Of a stretch of DNA of 64,000 bases, positions 33,851-41,906 are shown one piece after another (positions within the stretch are counted from its first letter, which is position 1; each line of letters opens with the position of its first letter). Source of the stretch: an uncultured Clostridia bacterium. Lineage in GTDB: Bacteria > Bacillota > Clostridia > Saccharofermentanales > Saccharofermentanaceae. The notes beneath the pieces were generated by a model. The model ran no database searches, had not been told where the DNA came from, and saw only the letters and a program-made list of their open reading frames with translations. The stretch lies in assembly GCA_946407705.1 (NCBI GenBank), contig CAMJPC010000002.1, positions 62,001 to 126,000 of the forward strand. The letters run 5' to 3'. The position numbers and the translations under genes were made by a program.

Positions 33851-34372
33851 TCAGGCGAAATCCACTTCACCCGTCTTCTCATTGATAAGCTCGACAACAT
33901 TCTCGGGCTGGATATCGAGCGCCAATGCGATCTCATTGTTCATCCTGACCTTCGCGTCATTCAGTGCGCGCTCGTCCTGGGCATTGAGGTGCTTGCCTTC
34001 TCCGGAGAGCTTTCTCGCATGCATCTTGATCAGGTGGATCATGCTCATGATATCCTCGCGTGAACCGTTGACGATGATGTCAGCAAACGCATCCTTACGG
34101 TCGTTCCTGTCCTCGATCCACTCGAGCTTGTCATAAGGGATCTTGTCTATAAGAGCCATTGCTTCTTTCTTTGACAGTACCGGACGGATCTTGTCGACCT
34201 GCGCCTGATTCTCGAAAGGCACGTATACGACCTGTGACTGTCTTACGAAAAGAGGCTTCAAAACATAATATTTCTGCGGTTTTTCTTTGAAAAAACTGAT
34301 GTCCTTGATAGCATCGATCTGGCACACACCGCTGCCAGCGTAAACAATGTTGTCTCCAACCTTAAAGCTCAT
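33851..34372 (-). CDS. carD: CarD-family transcription regulator
   Basis: A 173-residue protein. ATG 34372 (MSFKVG) follows AAAGGTGG; the track's GTG start would overlap that site. The N-terminal 60 residues are a CarD/TRCF RNA polymerase interaction domain (FKVGDNIVYAGSGVCQIDAI, YYVLKPLF). The C-terminal half is helical (AMALIDKIPYDKLEWIEDRNDRK in outline), as in CarD. CarD-type proteins bind the polymerase beta subunit and tune open-complex stability at many promoters. It is monocistronic by context. Confidence 0.9.
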   Translation of the reverse strand: MSFKVGDNIVYAGSGVCQIDAIKDISFFKEKPQKYYVLKPLFVRQSQVVYVPFENQAQVDKIRPVLSKKEAMALIDKIPYDKLEWIEDRNDRKDAFADIIVNGSREDIMSMIHLIKMHARKLSGEGKHLNAQDERALNDAKVRMNNEIALALDIQPENVVELINEKTGEVDFA

Positions 34373-34558
34373 ATAGACCACCTTTCTTATATATTTTTGA
34401 CAATTTCAGAAAAAACTATTTGTAAATCCAAATTTTAGGGGTATAATAACTAATTTTTATTGTATCACGGCAATCGAATAATGCCCGTGGGCAATTTGTC
34501 AAAAAAACACCCCGGGCATCACTATTCTGTTGACATTCTGGTCTCTGAGGACCCTTAT

Positions 34559-36037
34559 TTACTTAGAATCGCAAGCTTTTTTGAGTTGTTCGACCACGAT
34601 CTCGAGTGCCTTGATCCTCGCATACTTCTTATCGACCGATTCGAGGATGTACCAGGGAGCAAAATCAGTCGATGTCTTCTGGATCATTTCATCGATCGCC
34701 TGCTCGTACTGGTTCCACTTTTCGCGGTTGCGCCAGTCCTCATCGGTGATCTTCCACTGCTTCTCAGGAGTAGCCTGACGTTCCTTGAAACGCTTGAGCT
34801 GCGTTCTCTTGTCGATCTGTACCCAGAACTTGATGACGACTGCGCCCCAGTCGGTGAGCTCCTTTTCGAACTCGTTGATCTCATTATATGCGCGCTGCCA
34901 GTCATTCTCGCTGCAAAATCCCTCGATCCTTTCAACCATGACGCGCCCGTACCAGGTACGGTCGAATATCGCGATGTGACCGGTCTTCGGAAGCCTCGTC
35001 CAGAATCTCCAGAGGAAGTGTCTCGCCTTCTCGTGAGGCTCGGGGCTTGCGATCGGCTGTACCTCGAATCCTCTCGGATCCAGAGCGCCGGTGATCCTCT
35101 TTATGTTGCCGCCCTTGCCTGCGGCATCCCAGCCTTCGTAAGCGATGATGACCGGGATCTTCTTTCTATAGAGCTTATAGTGAAGCTGTGAGAGCTCATC
35201 CTGAAGATCATCAAGCTTCTTATCGTACTCTTCATCAGTTAAAGTCTTGCCCTTGAGATCGATCTCCTTTAAGAGCGGAGTCTTCTTCAGAGGGAACGTA
35301 TTCTGCAGGATAGGTGCAGCAAGTCCCTTGTTCTTGAGTGCGGTCTCGATGCCCTGATTCAGGAATTCCAAAACCTGGAGTTCGGCAAGCTTCTTATCCT
35401 TGGCGTCAATGATGTACCAAGGCGCAGTCGGGCTGTTCGTATCCTTCAGGTACTTGTCGTAAACTTCAATGCTCTCATCGTAATGCTTGTTCTCGTGCAG
35501 GTCGTACTTGTCGACTCTCCACTTCGTATCCTTGTCGGAAAGAAGGAGATCCAGTCTTCTCTTCTGTTCCTTCTTACCGATCTGGAAGAAGAACTTCATT
35601 ATGAGATAACCGTTATCCACGAGCGACCTTTCGGTCCTTGCGATCGAATCGATCTTCTCCTCGTAGTCCTTGTCGTCCATCTTCCCGCTTATCCTGGCAT
35701 CGGTGATCTCTTCCATCCAATAGGTATCATAGAAGACGAACTTGCCCTTCTCGGGGATGTCCTTGAGGTATCTGTAGAGGAACGGATATCTCTTGTCTTC
35801 AGCGGTTGGAGCAGCATAGGTCTTAACTTTAAAGAATCTGGGATCGATGTTCTTGATTATCTTTCCGAGGACACTTCCTTTTCCGGCCGCGCCCCATCCT
35901 TCAAAGATGACCATTACGGGAAGTCCCGCATCTTTTATCTTCATCTGGCTTGCGAAAAGCCTTGATCTCTCATCCGCAATTCTTGCCGTAAACTCTTCAT
36001 CCGCAGGTCTTTGCGCTTTGATCATATTCTTGAGCAT
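34559..36037 (-). CDS. Tandem-domain PPK2 family polyphosphate kinase/phosphotransferase
   Basis: A 492-residue protein with two PPK2 domains. Domain 1 (about 10-235) has Walker A GWGAAGKGS and YDTYWMEEI in place of the lid/Walker B region. Domain 2 (about 255-490) has GWDAAGKGGNIKRI and the full IFDRTWYGRVMVERIEGF box. Two-domain members act as polyphosphate:AMP phosphotransferases, with the second domain usually the active one and the first partly degenerate. This matches the weaker lid motif here (DTYW instead of DRTWYGR). The enzyme would make ADP from AMP and polyphosphate. ATG 36037 follows AGGAGGG. A CarD gene lies downstream. Confidence 0.92.
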   Translation of the reverse strand: MLKNMIKAQRPADEEFTARIADERSRLFASQMKIKDAGLPVMVIFEGWGAAGKGSVLGKIIKNIDPRFFKVKTYAAPTAEDKRYPFLYRYLKDIPEKGKFVFYDTYWMEEITDARISGKMDDKDYEEKIDSIARTERSLVDNGYLIMKFFFQIGKKEQKRRLDLLLSDKDTKWRVDKYDLHENKHYDESIEVYDKYLKDTNSPTAPWYIIDAKDKKLAELQVLEFLNQGIETALKNKGLAAPILQNTFPLKKTPLLKEIDLKGKTLTDEEYDKKLDDLQDELSQLHYKLYRKKIPVIIAYEGWDAAGKGGNIKRITGALDPRGFEVQPIASPEPHEKARHFLWRFWTRLPKTGHIAIFDRTWYGRVMVERIEGFCSENDWQRAYNEINEFEKELTDWGAVVIKFWVQIDKRTQLKRFKERQATPEKQWKITDEDWRNREKWNQYEQAIDEMIQKTSTDFAPWYILESVDKKYARIKALEIVVEQLKKACDSK

Positions 36038-36145
36038 GGATCTTCCCTCCTATAAAGAAACTGATAATTAAACTATAAGAGCGGAAGACGTCGATTTAAA
36101 GACTTTAATTGCAAACTTTTAAAGAATTTTGATTATTAATTTGAA

Positions 36146-36176
36146 AAGGGGCCGCACGAGGCTGCCCCTTTTCCAG
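36146..36176 (-). terminator. Terminator after the LRR gene cluster
   Basis: AAAAGGGGC...GCCCCTTTT stem with an 11-base loop, 19 bases after the stop codon of the last LRR gene. Confidence 0.82.
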
Positions 36177-36194
36177 TTTTACGAAAGGTCCGGA

Positions 36195-38270
36195 TTACTT
36201 TTTAACCTTAACCTTCCTGCCAGAATTGGATTTTTTGAATATCTTTTTGTACTTTCTGACCTTTGACTTCTTAACCTTTACGGTCTTGATCCTCGATCCC
36301 TTAAGAGATCTCTTGACGCCTGCTTTTGTAAGCTTTGTCGTCTTCTTTATGTAGATGGTCTTAAGACTCTTATCTCCATAGAATGCATACGGACTGATCT
36401 TCCTGAGGATCGCCGAACCGATCGAGAAAGCCCTGAGCCTCGGACATCCTCCGAACGCCATCTGGCCTATCGTGACAAGCCTTGCGCCGCCCGATACCTT
36501 AACAAGCTGAGTGCATCCGTAGAATGCCTTCGTGTCGATGACCGCGACGTAAGCGCCGATGCTGACCGATCTTATGGTCGTATCGCCAAAGAATGCCTGT
36601 TCGCAGATCCTGTTGACTTTATAGTAACTGCCGTTGATCTCGACCACGTTCGGAATGGCGACATATTCGGAAGGAACCGCAATGCCAGTGACAGAAACGA
36701 TGCCCGCACCGTCGGTATTCGAATTCACCACCTTGTATTCAACATCGTTTACGGTTACCTGATCACCGATGCTCGGCGAACCGATCTTCTTGAAGAAAGC
36801 TTTTATCGTAACATTAGCAGCAGGCATGGTGAACTTGTTGCCTTCCAGCTTTGTTCCGTTCACGGTGATGAGATCGACCTCATAGCCTTCGTCAGGCTGT
36901 GGCGTTATGGTGATCTCTTCACCCTCATAAGCCTTGTCCTTGGAAAGTGTTACCTTGCCGTGCGACTGTTCTGCAACGGTAATGTTCCTTATGCAATGGA
37001 AGCTCTTGTCCGTCGTATCGATATAACTGAAGATCGTGGAACTGCCTCTGACATACCAGATTATCCTGTTTCCTTTGAGTACCGGCTGACAGTCGGAAAG
37101 AGAACCCGCGGCTGATTTAACACCGCCCTGGATATTTCCGTTGCCGTCGATAAATGCGTAGTAAAGCGTGCTGCTCCTGCTCCATATGACGGCAAAGCTC
37201 GAAGAGCTTACCTTGACGATATAGGGATTACTGTAGCTTCCTTTGCTTGCCGCATCGGATGTCAGCCACTTTGTTGTCTTGCTTCCCGAAGATTTGTTGA
37301 CCGAGGTGACAAAGATGTTCTTGTTCTTAGACGATGAACTGCCCTGAACGATGCTGCTTCCCACGATCAGATACGATGAATCGGAGACCTCCAGTCCGCC
37401 GAGCGTAGCGCCGGTATAGTTGTTTCCGGTCGCGCCATTTATGGCAAATGCCTCATAGTACGTAACGCCTTTGGTCAAAAGCTTTCCCGTGGTCAGATCC
37501 GTCTTGTAATACCATACGCCCATGGCTCTCGGATAAGCATCACCGTGATCGGCACCGATAATGTGATTGCTGTCGATCTTTACATACTGATTGAATGAAT
37601 GGCTGCTGTATCCCACGCTCGCGTTCATGACGATGTGATAGGAATCGAGGATCGTCATCGACTGTGTGTTGACGAGGATCGTGACATTTGCCTGATGGTG
37701 TAATCCGTCACTGCCCGCATACATCGTATGGCACGTCCTTATTACCAGGTAATCTCCGGACGAGGCTATGCTGGCAGCACCGGCATCGAAAGGCTGATAG
37801 GTATTGCAGTCTTTTAATCCGCACGAACCCTTTCGGTTCCATAACTTATCGTATTTTGTCAGACGGTAGCACTCAACGCTTGCGGACTCACCGGTATTAT
37901 TCTGACCGGTAAGGATGTAGTATCCTGTAGCATCAGAATAGAACGCACCGAAGCGGGCAAGCTCGATGGCGATCTTCTTGGTGCCGGTCAGATTATAGTT
38001 TTTGTCAAAGTATTCAACGGTATAACCGTTAGTTCCCGAGACCACAGAGAAAGTCATGTATCCGCCGTCATCGAGAGGAACGATATAAGACTTGTCAGGG
38101 ATGCTCCAGTTGCCGCTGTAATTTCTTCCGTCAGTCACGGTCTGTTTTACGGGATCAGCCAGAACATCCGCCTGCCGGTATGCGCCAACCGAAGTAAATG
38201 AGACCGCACATGCGATCAGACCAACTGCTGCCAGTCTGATGCTTCTTTTTATGTAACTGAAGTCAAGCAT
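36195..38270 (-). CDS. Secreted leucine-rich-repeat protein (paralogue A)
   Basis: A 691-residue exported protein. The N-terminus MLDFSYIKRSIRLAAVGLIA leads into a signal peptide that probably ends near residue 30. Residues about 40-450 form a large domain with no motif I recognise (DGGYMTFSVVSGTNGYTVEY), which may be a beta-propeller judging by repeated short strand-like blocks. Then come an InlB B-repeat-like unit (EGEEITITPQPDEGYEVDLITV, partly quoted), a BspA-type LRR_5 section (VIDTKAFYGCTQLVKVSGG, IGQMAFGGCPRLRAF) and a Lys-rich tail ending GRKVKVKK. No LPxTG motif is present. It is third in a tandem array of paralogues. It probably binds extracellular or wall polymers. Confidence 0.85.
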   Translation of the reverse strand: MLDFSYIKRSIRLAAVGLIACAVSFTSVGAYRQADVLADPVKQTVTDGRNYSGNWSIPDKSYIVPLDDGGYMTFSVVSGTNGYTVEYFDKNYNLTGTKKIAIELARFGAFYSDATGYYILTGQNNTGESASVECYRLTKYDKLWNRKGSCGLKDCNTYQPFDAGAASIASSGDYLVIRTCHTMYAGSDGLHHQANVTILVNTQSMTILDSYHIVMNASVGYSSHSFNQYVKIDSNHIIGADHGDAYPRAMGVWYYKTDLTTGKLLTKGVTYYEAFAINGATGNNYTGATLGGLEVSDSSYLIVGSSIVQGSSSSKNKNIFVTSVNKSSGSKTTKWLTSDAASKGSYSNPYIVKVSSSSFAVIWSRSSTLYYAFIDGNGNIQGGVKSAAGSLSDCQPVLKGNRIIWYVRGSSTIFSYIDTTDKSFHCIRNITVAEQSHGKVTLSKDKAYEGEEITITPQPDEGYEVDLITVNGTKLEGNKFTMPAANVTIKAFFKKIGSPSIGDQVTVNDVEYKVVNSNTDGAGIVSVTGIAVPSEYVAIPNVVEINGSYYKVNRICEQAFFGDTTIRSVSIGAYVAVIDTKAFYGCTQLVKVSGGARLVTIGQMAFGGCPRLRAFSIGSAILRKISPYAFYGDKSLKTIYIKKTTKLTKAGVKRSLKGSRIKTVKVKKSKVRKYKKIFKKSNSGRKVKVKK

Positions 38271-38282
38271 ATATTCCTCCGA

Positions 38283-40442
38283 TCACTTCTTAACCTTGAC
38301 TTTTCTTCCGCAGTTTTTCTTGGTGAAGTATTTCTTATACTTTTTGACCTTGGCCTTCTTAACTTTGACGGTCTTGACCTTAGATCCCTTGAGAGACTTC
38401 TTTACACCTGCTTTTGTAAGCTTCGTCGTCTTCTGGATGTAGATGGTCTTGAGACTCTTATCACCATAGAAAGCATACGGACTTATCTTCTTCAGAACAG
38501 GCGAACCGATCGAGAATACCTTTAATCTCGGACAGCCTCCAAATGCCGTCTGGCCTATCGTTACGACCTTTGCTCCGCCCGAAACTTTTACAAGATACGA
38601 GCATCCGTAAAACGCCTTGGCATCAATGACCACAACATTCGCTCCGATCACGACCGTCTTCACCGTTGTGTCTTTCATGAACGCCTGCGCCGCGATCCTG
38701 TTGACCGTATAGGTGCATTCGTTGATGACAACAGTATTTGGTATGATCACATTTTCGGTCTGGTTGGCAACGCCGGAGACCGCTACGGTTCCATAGCCGT
38801 CGGTATCGGAATTCATTACCGTATAAACCAGATCATCAACGGTTACCGTATCGCCGATGCTCGGAGCCCCCTCCTTCTTGAAAAAGACTTTTACATCGGC
38901 AAAGTCATTGGGCATCTTGAATCCGGTACCCTCGATCTTTGTTCCGTTAACCGTTATGAGATCAAGTTCGTATCCGTCATCAGGTTTGACGTTGACCGTG
39001 ATGTCGGTTCCCGGAGAAGCCTTGAGCCTTGATAACGTTGCCGTTCCGTGTTTTGAACAGGTCACATCCGTTTCAAACAGACCCTTGGAACTGAAACTCT
39101 TATCAGAAACATTGATGCTGTATAAAAACGTGCGGTATTCAAAGTCATCCCATCTCCATTGATACATGTTGTTAATTTCATCACCGAACCAGATTATCCT
39201 GTTCCCTGACAATACGGGCTGGCATTTTGTGATGAACCCGGATCCGGACAAAATGGATCCCTGGAGATTTCCGTTACCATCGATGAATGCATAGTAGACC
39301 GTATTCTCTATGCCGGTCTTACTCCAGATGACACAAAAGCTGTTGTCGTTAACTTTGACTATGTAGGGATTGTAATAACCCGATGTCCTCGTTGCATTCG
39401 TTGTAAGCCATGTCGTCTTGCATTCACCGGAAGACTTGTTAACCGTGCTGACAAATATGTTCCTTCCACACGCGGTATCATCATAGTCCTCATCGATATC
39501 GGAACTGAAATTGTTCTGATCGGCACTGTTTCCGACAATGATGTATGAGGTACTTGAGACCTCCAATCCGCCGAGGCAGGCGCCTGTATAATTCCTGTCG
39601 TTCTCATAGGAACCGCCAAATTCTAACGGATAATAATAATCATGTTTTGCATTGAAGTTTTTATATGTAGTAATGTCTCCCTGATAGCTTACGATCTGCA
39701 TGGCCCTCGGGAAGCAGTCTCCCTGGTCGGCAGCTATAAGACGGTTGCCGTCGATCTTTACATATGAGTTGAAGCAGTGCCCACAGGTCTGACCTTCGTA
39801 CGCAATCGGTTTCATCGTTGATGTATCAGCCAGAAACGTTGCGTTTGACTGGTGATTCAGACCGTCAGTGGACTTATACATTTGGCGGGACACCCTGATG
39901 ACCATGCGGTCTCCGTAAGACACCATGTCGGCCGCGCCAAAAATAAACGGGCCAATCGTATTACAATTATAGAATCCGCACGAACCGAGCCTTTTCCAAT
40001 CCTTGTCGTATTTCGTCAAGCGGAAACACTCAACATCGGCTGACTCTTTTGGGTTTTCCTGACCGGTAAAAACATAGTAGTAATTTGAATCCGCGTAAAA
40101 GCATCCGAAATACGGGAGTTCCTCATCAATTTCCTTGATACTGACAAGGTTAAACGATGAATCGTAGTATTCAACGATATAAGGTTCTTCACTGTTATAC
40201 CATTCCCTTATCTTGAAGGTCATGTATCCGCCGTCATCGAGCCTGACTATGCCGGACGTTGTTGGAGCGACAGCATACCAATCATCAAAATAGGAATGTT
40301 TATCGATATCAGGCTGACTGACAGATGCTCCTGATACGTTTTCATAAGTAAAGCTCGAGACTGCCGTGAACGCGATCGTGCACGCGAACATGCCCGCTGC
40401 GGCAAGTTTCAGACCTCTTTTTGCCAAACCGAAACTAAGCAC
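38283..40442 (-). CDS. Secreted leucine-rich-repeat protein (paralogue B)
   Basis: A 719-residue paralogue of the preceding entry. I choose GTG 40442 (MLSFGLAKRGLKLAA) because GGAGGGG lies just before it and the resulting N-terminus aligns with MLDFSYIKRSIRLAA; the track's TTG lies inside the ribosome binding site. Same order: signal peptide, large domain (DGGYMTFKIREWYNSEEP), InlB B-like repeat, LRR_5 (VIDAKAFYGCSYLVKVSGG) and basic tail ending CGRKVKVKK. The gene is 12 bases upstream of paralogue A and probably cotranscribed with it. Confidence 0.85.
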   Translation of the reverse strand: MLSFGLAKRGLKLAAAGMFACTIAFTAVSSFTYENVSGASVSQPDIDKHSYFDDWYAVAPTTSGIVRLDDGGYMTFKIREWYNSEEPYIVEYYDSSFNLVSIKEIDEELPYFGCFYADSNYYYVFTGQENPKESADVECFRLTKYDKDWKRLGSCGFYNCNTIGPFIFGAADMVSYGDRMVIRVSRQMYKSTDGLNHQSNATFLADTSTMKPIAYEGQTCGHCFNSYVKIDGNRLIAADQGDCFPRAMQIVSYQGDITTYKNFNAKHDYYYPLEFGGSYENDRNYTGACLGGLEVSSTSYIIVGNSADQNNFSSDIDEDYDDTACGRNIFVSTVNKSSGECKTTWLTTNATRTSGYYNPYIVKVNDNSFCVIWSKTGIENTVYYAFIDGNGNLQGSILSGSGFITKCQPVLSGNRIIWFGDEINNMYQWRWDDFEYRTFLYSINVSDKSFSSKGLFETDVTCSKHGTATLSRLKASPGTDITVNVKPDDGYELDLITVNGTKIEGTGFKMPNDFADVKVFFKKEGAPSIGDTVTVDDLVYTVMNSDTDGYGTVAVSGVANQTENVIIPNTVVINECTYTVNRIAAQAFMKDTTVKTVVIGANVVVIDAKAFYGCSYLVKVSGGAKVVTIGQTAFGGCPRLKVFSIGSPVLKKISPYAFYGDKSLKTIYIQKTTKLTKAGVKKSLKGSKVKTVKVKKAKVKKYKKYFTKKNCGRKVKVKK

Positions 40443-40469
40443 AAACCCCTCCAAATAACCCGCTTTTTG

Positions 40470-41405
40470 TTATTTCTTTACGCTTACTTTCTTACCAGAG
40501 TTAGACTTCTTGAAGATCTTCTTGTAAGCCTTAACGCTTGCTTTCCTTACTCTTACGCGCTTGATCCTTGAACCCTTGAGAGACTTTTCGACGCCGTCTT
40601 TTGTTAACTTTGAAGTCTTTCTGATGTTTAAGACCTTGAGACTCTTGTCCTGATTGAATGCGTAATGACCGATCTTGCTCAGAACGGTTGAATTGATCGA
40701 AAACATCTTGAGCTTGGTGCAGTAAGCAAAAGCGCTTGCGCCGATCGTCTCCAATCCTGCTCCGCCTGAGACTCTCACAAGAGACTTGCATCTGTAGAAG
40801 GCGAAGTTCTCGATCGTTGTTACGCTATTAGGGATGTTGATGCTCCTGAGCTTTGCGCAATCCATGAAAGCGCCCCAGCCTATCGTTTTAACGCCTTCTG
40901 AAATGACGACGCTTACGAGCGTGGATCCGTTAAAAGCATTCTTGCCGATCTCTTTTACGGTTCCGGGAATGACAACCCTGATGCCGCCTGAAAAGCCGCT
41001 GTCTTCAAAAGCGCCTTCACCGATCTCGGTCACGCCTTCAGGAATGTTAACTGTCTTGAGATTCTTGAATGCGGCAAACGCATGATTGCCGATGGTTGTC
41101 ACGCCGCTTGAGATTACGACTTCCGTGATGTCATCCCTGTAGGAATTCCACGGGTTGCTGTAATGGTAAACATATTCCTCGTTTCCGGACCTTGTGATGG
41201 TGTCTTCGATCTCCTCGAAGTTATCCATCGTTCCCGATCCAAGACCCGTATAGGTAATGACAAGTTTATCTCCTGCGCATTCCCACTTCAGTCCGTCACC
41301 GCAGGTGCCTTTGTTGGCAGCGGCAGAGAGTATCCCGGCAGGATACAGACTGATGCAGAAGCACATCGAAAGCAATACTACAAAACCCCTCAACGTATTA
41401 CGCAT
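40470..41405 (-). CDS. Secreted leucine-rich-repeat protein (paralogue C, short)
   Basis: A 311-residue exported protein. ATG 41405 (MRNTLRG) follows GGAGG by 5 bases. After a signal peptide (FVVLLSMCFCISLYPAGILS) it contains only BspA-type LRR_5 repeats (TIGNHAFAAFKNLKTVNIPEGVTEIGEGAFE in outline) and the same final basic segment as the two larger paralogues, ending GKKVSVKK. It lacks the N-terminal large domain. It is the first gene of the three-gene array. Confidence 0.88.
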   Translation of the reverse strand: MRNTLRGFVVLLSMCFCISLYPAGILSAAANKGTCGDGLKWECAGDKLVITYTGLGSGTMDNFEEIEDTITRSGNEEYVYHYSNPWNSYRDDITEVVISSGVTTIGNHAFAAFKNLKTVNIPEGVTEIGEGAFEDSGFSGGIRVVIPGTVKEIGKNAFNGSTLVSVVISEGVKTIGWGAFMDCAKLRSINIPNSVTTIENFAFYRCKSLVRVSGGAGLETIGASAFAYCTKLKMFSINSTVLSKIGHYAFNQDKSLKVLNIRKTSKLTKDGVEKSLKGSRIKRVRVRKASVKAYKKIFKKSNSGKKVSVKK

Positions 41406-41515
41406 AACAACCTCCAAGCTGAACTGGTTAGACCATCTCGCATTTTGATTGTATTGCTCTTATTACTTCTTTTTTTGTTTTTGACCTATTCTTAATCAAC
41501 TTGTAACCGCTATGC

Positions 41516-41544
41516 AAAAAACCTCCGGAAATTCCGGAGGTTTT
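41516..41544. terminator. Bidirectional terminator
   Basis: AAAACCTCCGGAA and TTCCGGAGGTTTT around an A-T centre, a perfect stem with A and T runs on both sides. On the minus strand it ends the small-protein transcript and insulates the LRR genes. Confidence 0.9.
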
Positions 41545-41591
41545 AGTGGTTTCAGTTTTAGATTTTGATCGACCGGTCTGAGACTTCTCTG

Positions 41592-41738
41592 TCAGATTCT
41601 TATCTCCTCGAGCATCGTCTCAAAATCGACCTTGTCGAGTTCTACTTCCTCGGTAAGGGAAACAACTATAGCGCGTGTACCGCCTGTGGAGCCCTGCTCA
41701 CTTTCATGGTTATTGTAAGAATTCGTGATCTCTTCCAT
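41592..41738 (-). CDS. Small acidic protein of 48 residues, unknown
   Basis: Read by hand; below the track's length limit. ATG 41738 is preceded by AGGGGTGATG. The product starts MEEITNSYNNHESEQG, has a central GSTGGTRAIVVSL and an acidic helical end (VDFETMLEEIRI). It is monocistronic, between two terminators. Codon use matches neighbouring genes. No Cys and no membrane helix. It could be a small regulator or a peptide precursor, but no modifying enzyme lies nearby. Confidence 0.6.
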   Translation of the reverse strand: MEEITNSYNNHESEQGSTGGTRAIVVSLTEEVELDKVDFETMLEEIRI

Positions 41739-41852
41739 AACTCATCACCCCTGTGGCGTTTTCAGTATTCTACTACTAAAAATCTGAAATTCTTGAATTG
41801 TTTCAGAAAAATAATATTACTGTTTGATTACAAGATTACTTTTTCGTGACAA

Positions 41853-41887
41853 AAAAGGCTGTCCCGAACCGGTCGGAACAGCCCCTT
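41853..41887 (-). terminator. Terminator after the serine hydrolase gene
   Basis: Minus strand GGGGCTGT-CCGACCGGTTCGG-ACAGCC stem with mismatches at the centre, followed by TTTTTT. Confidence 0.85.
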
Positions 41888-41906
41888 CTTCAAGGTTTTA
41901 TCAGGT

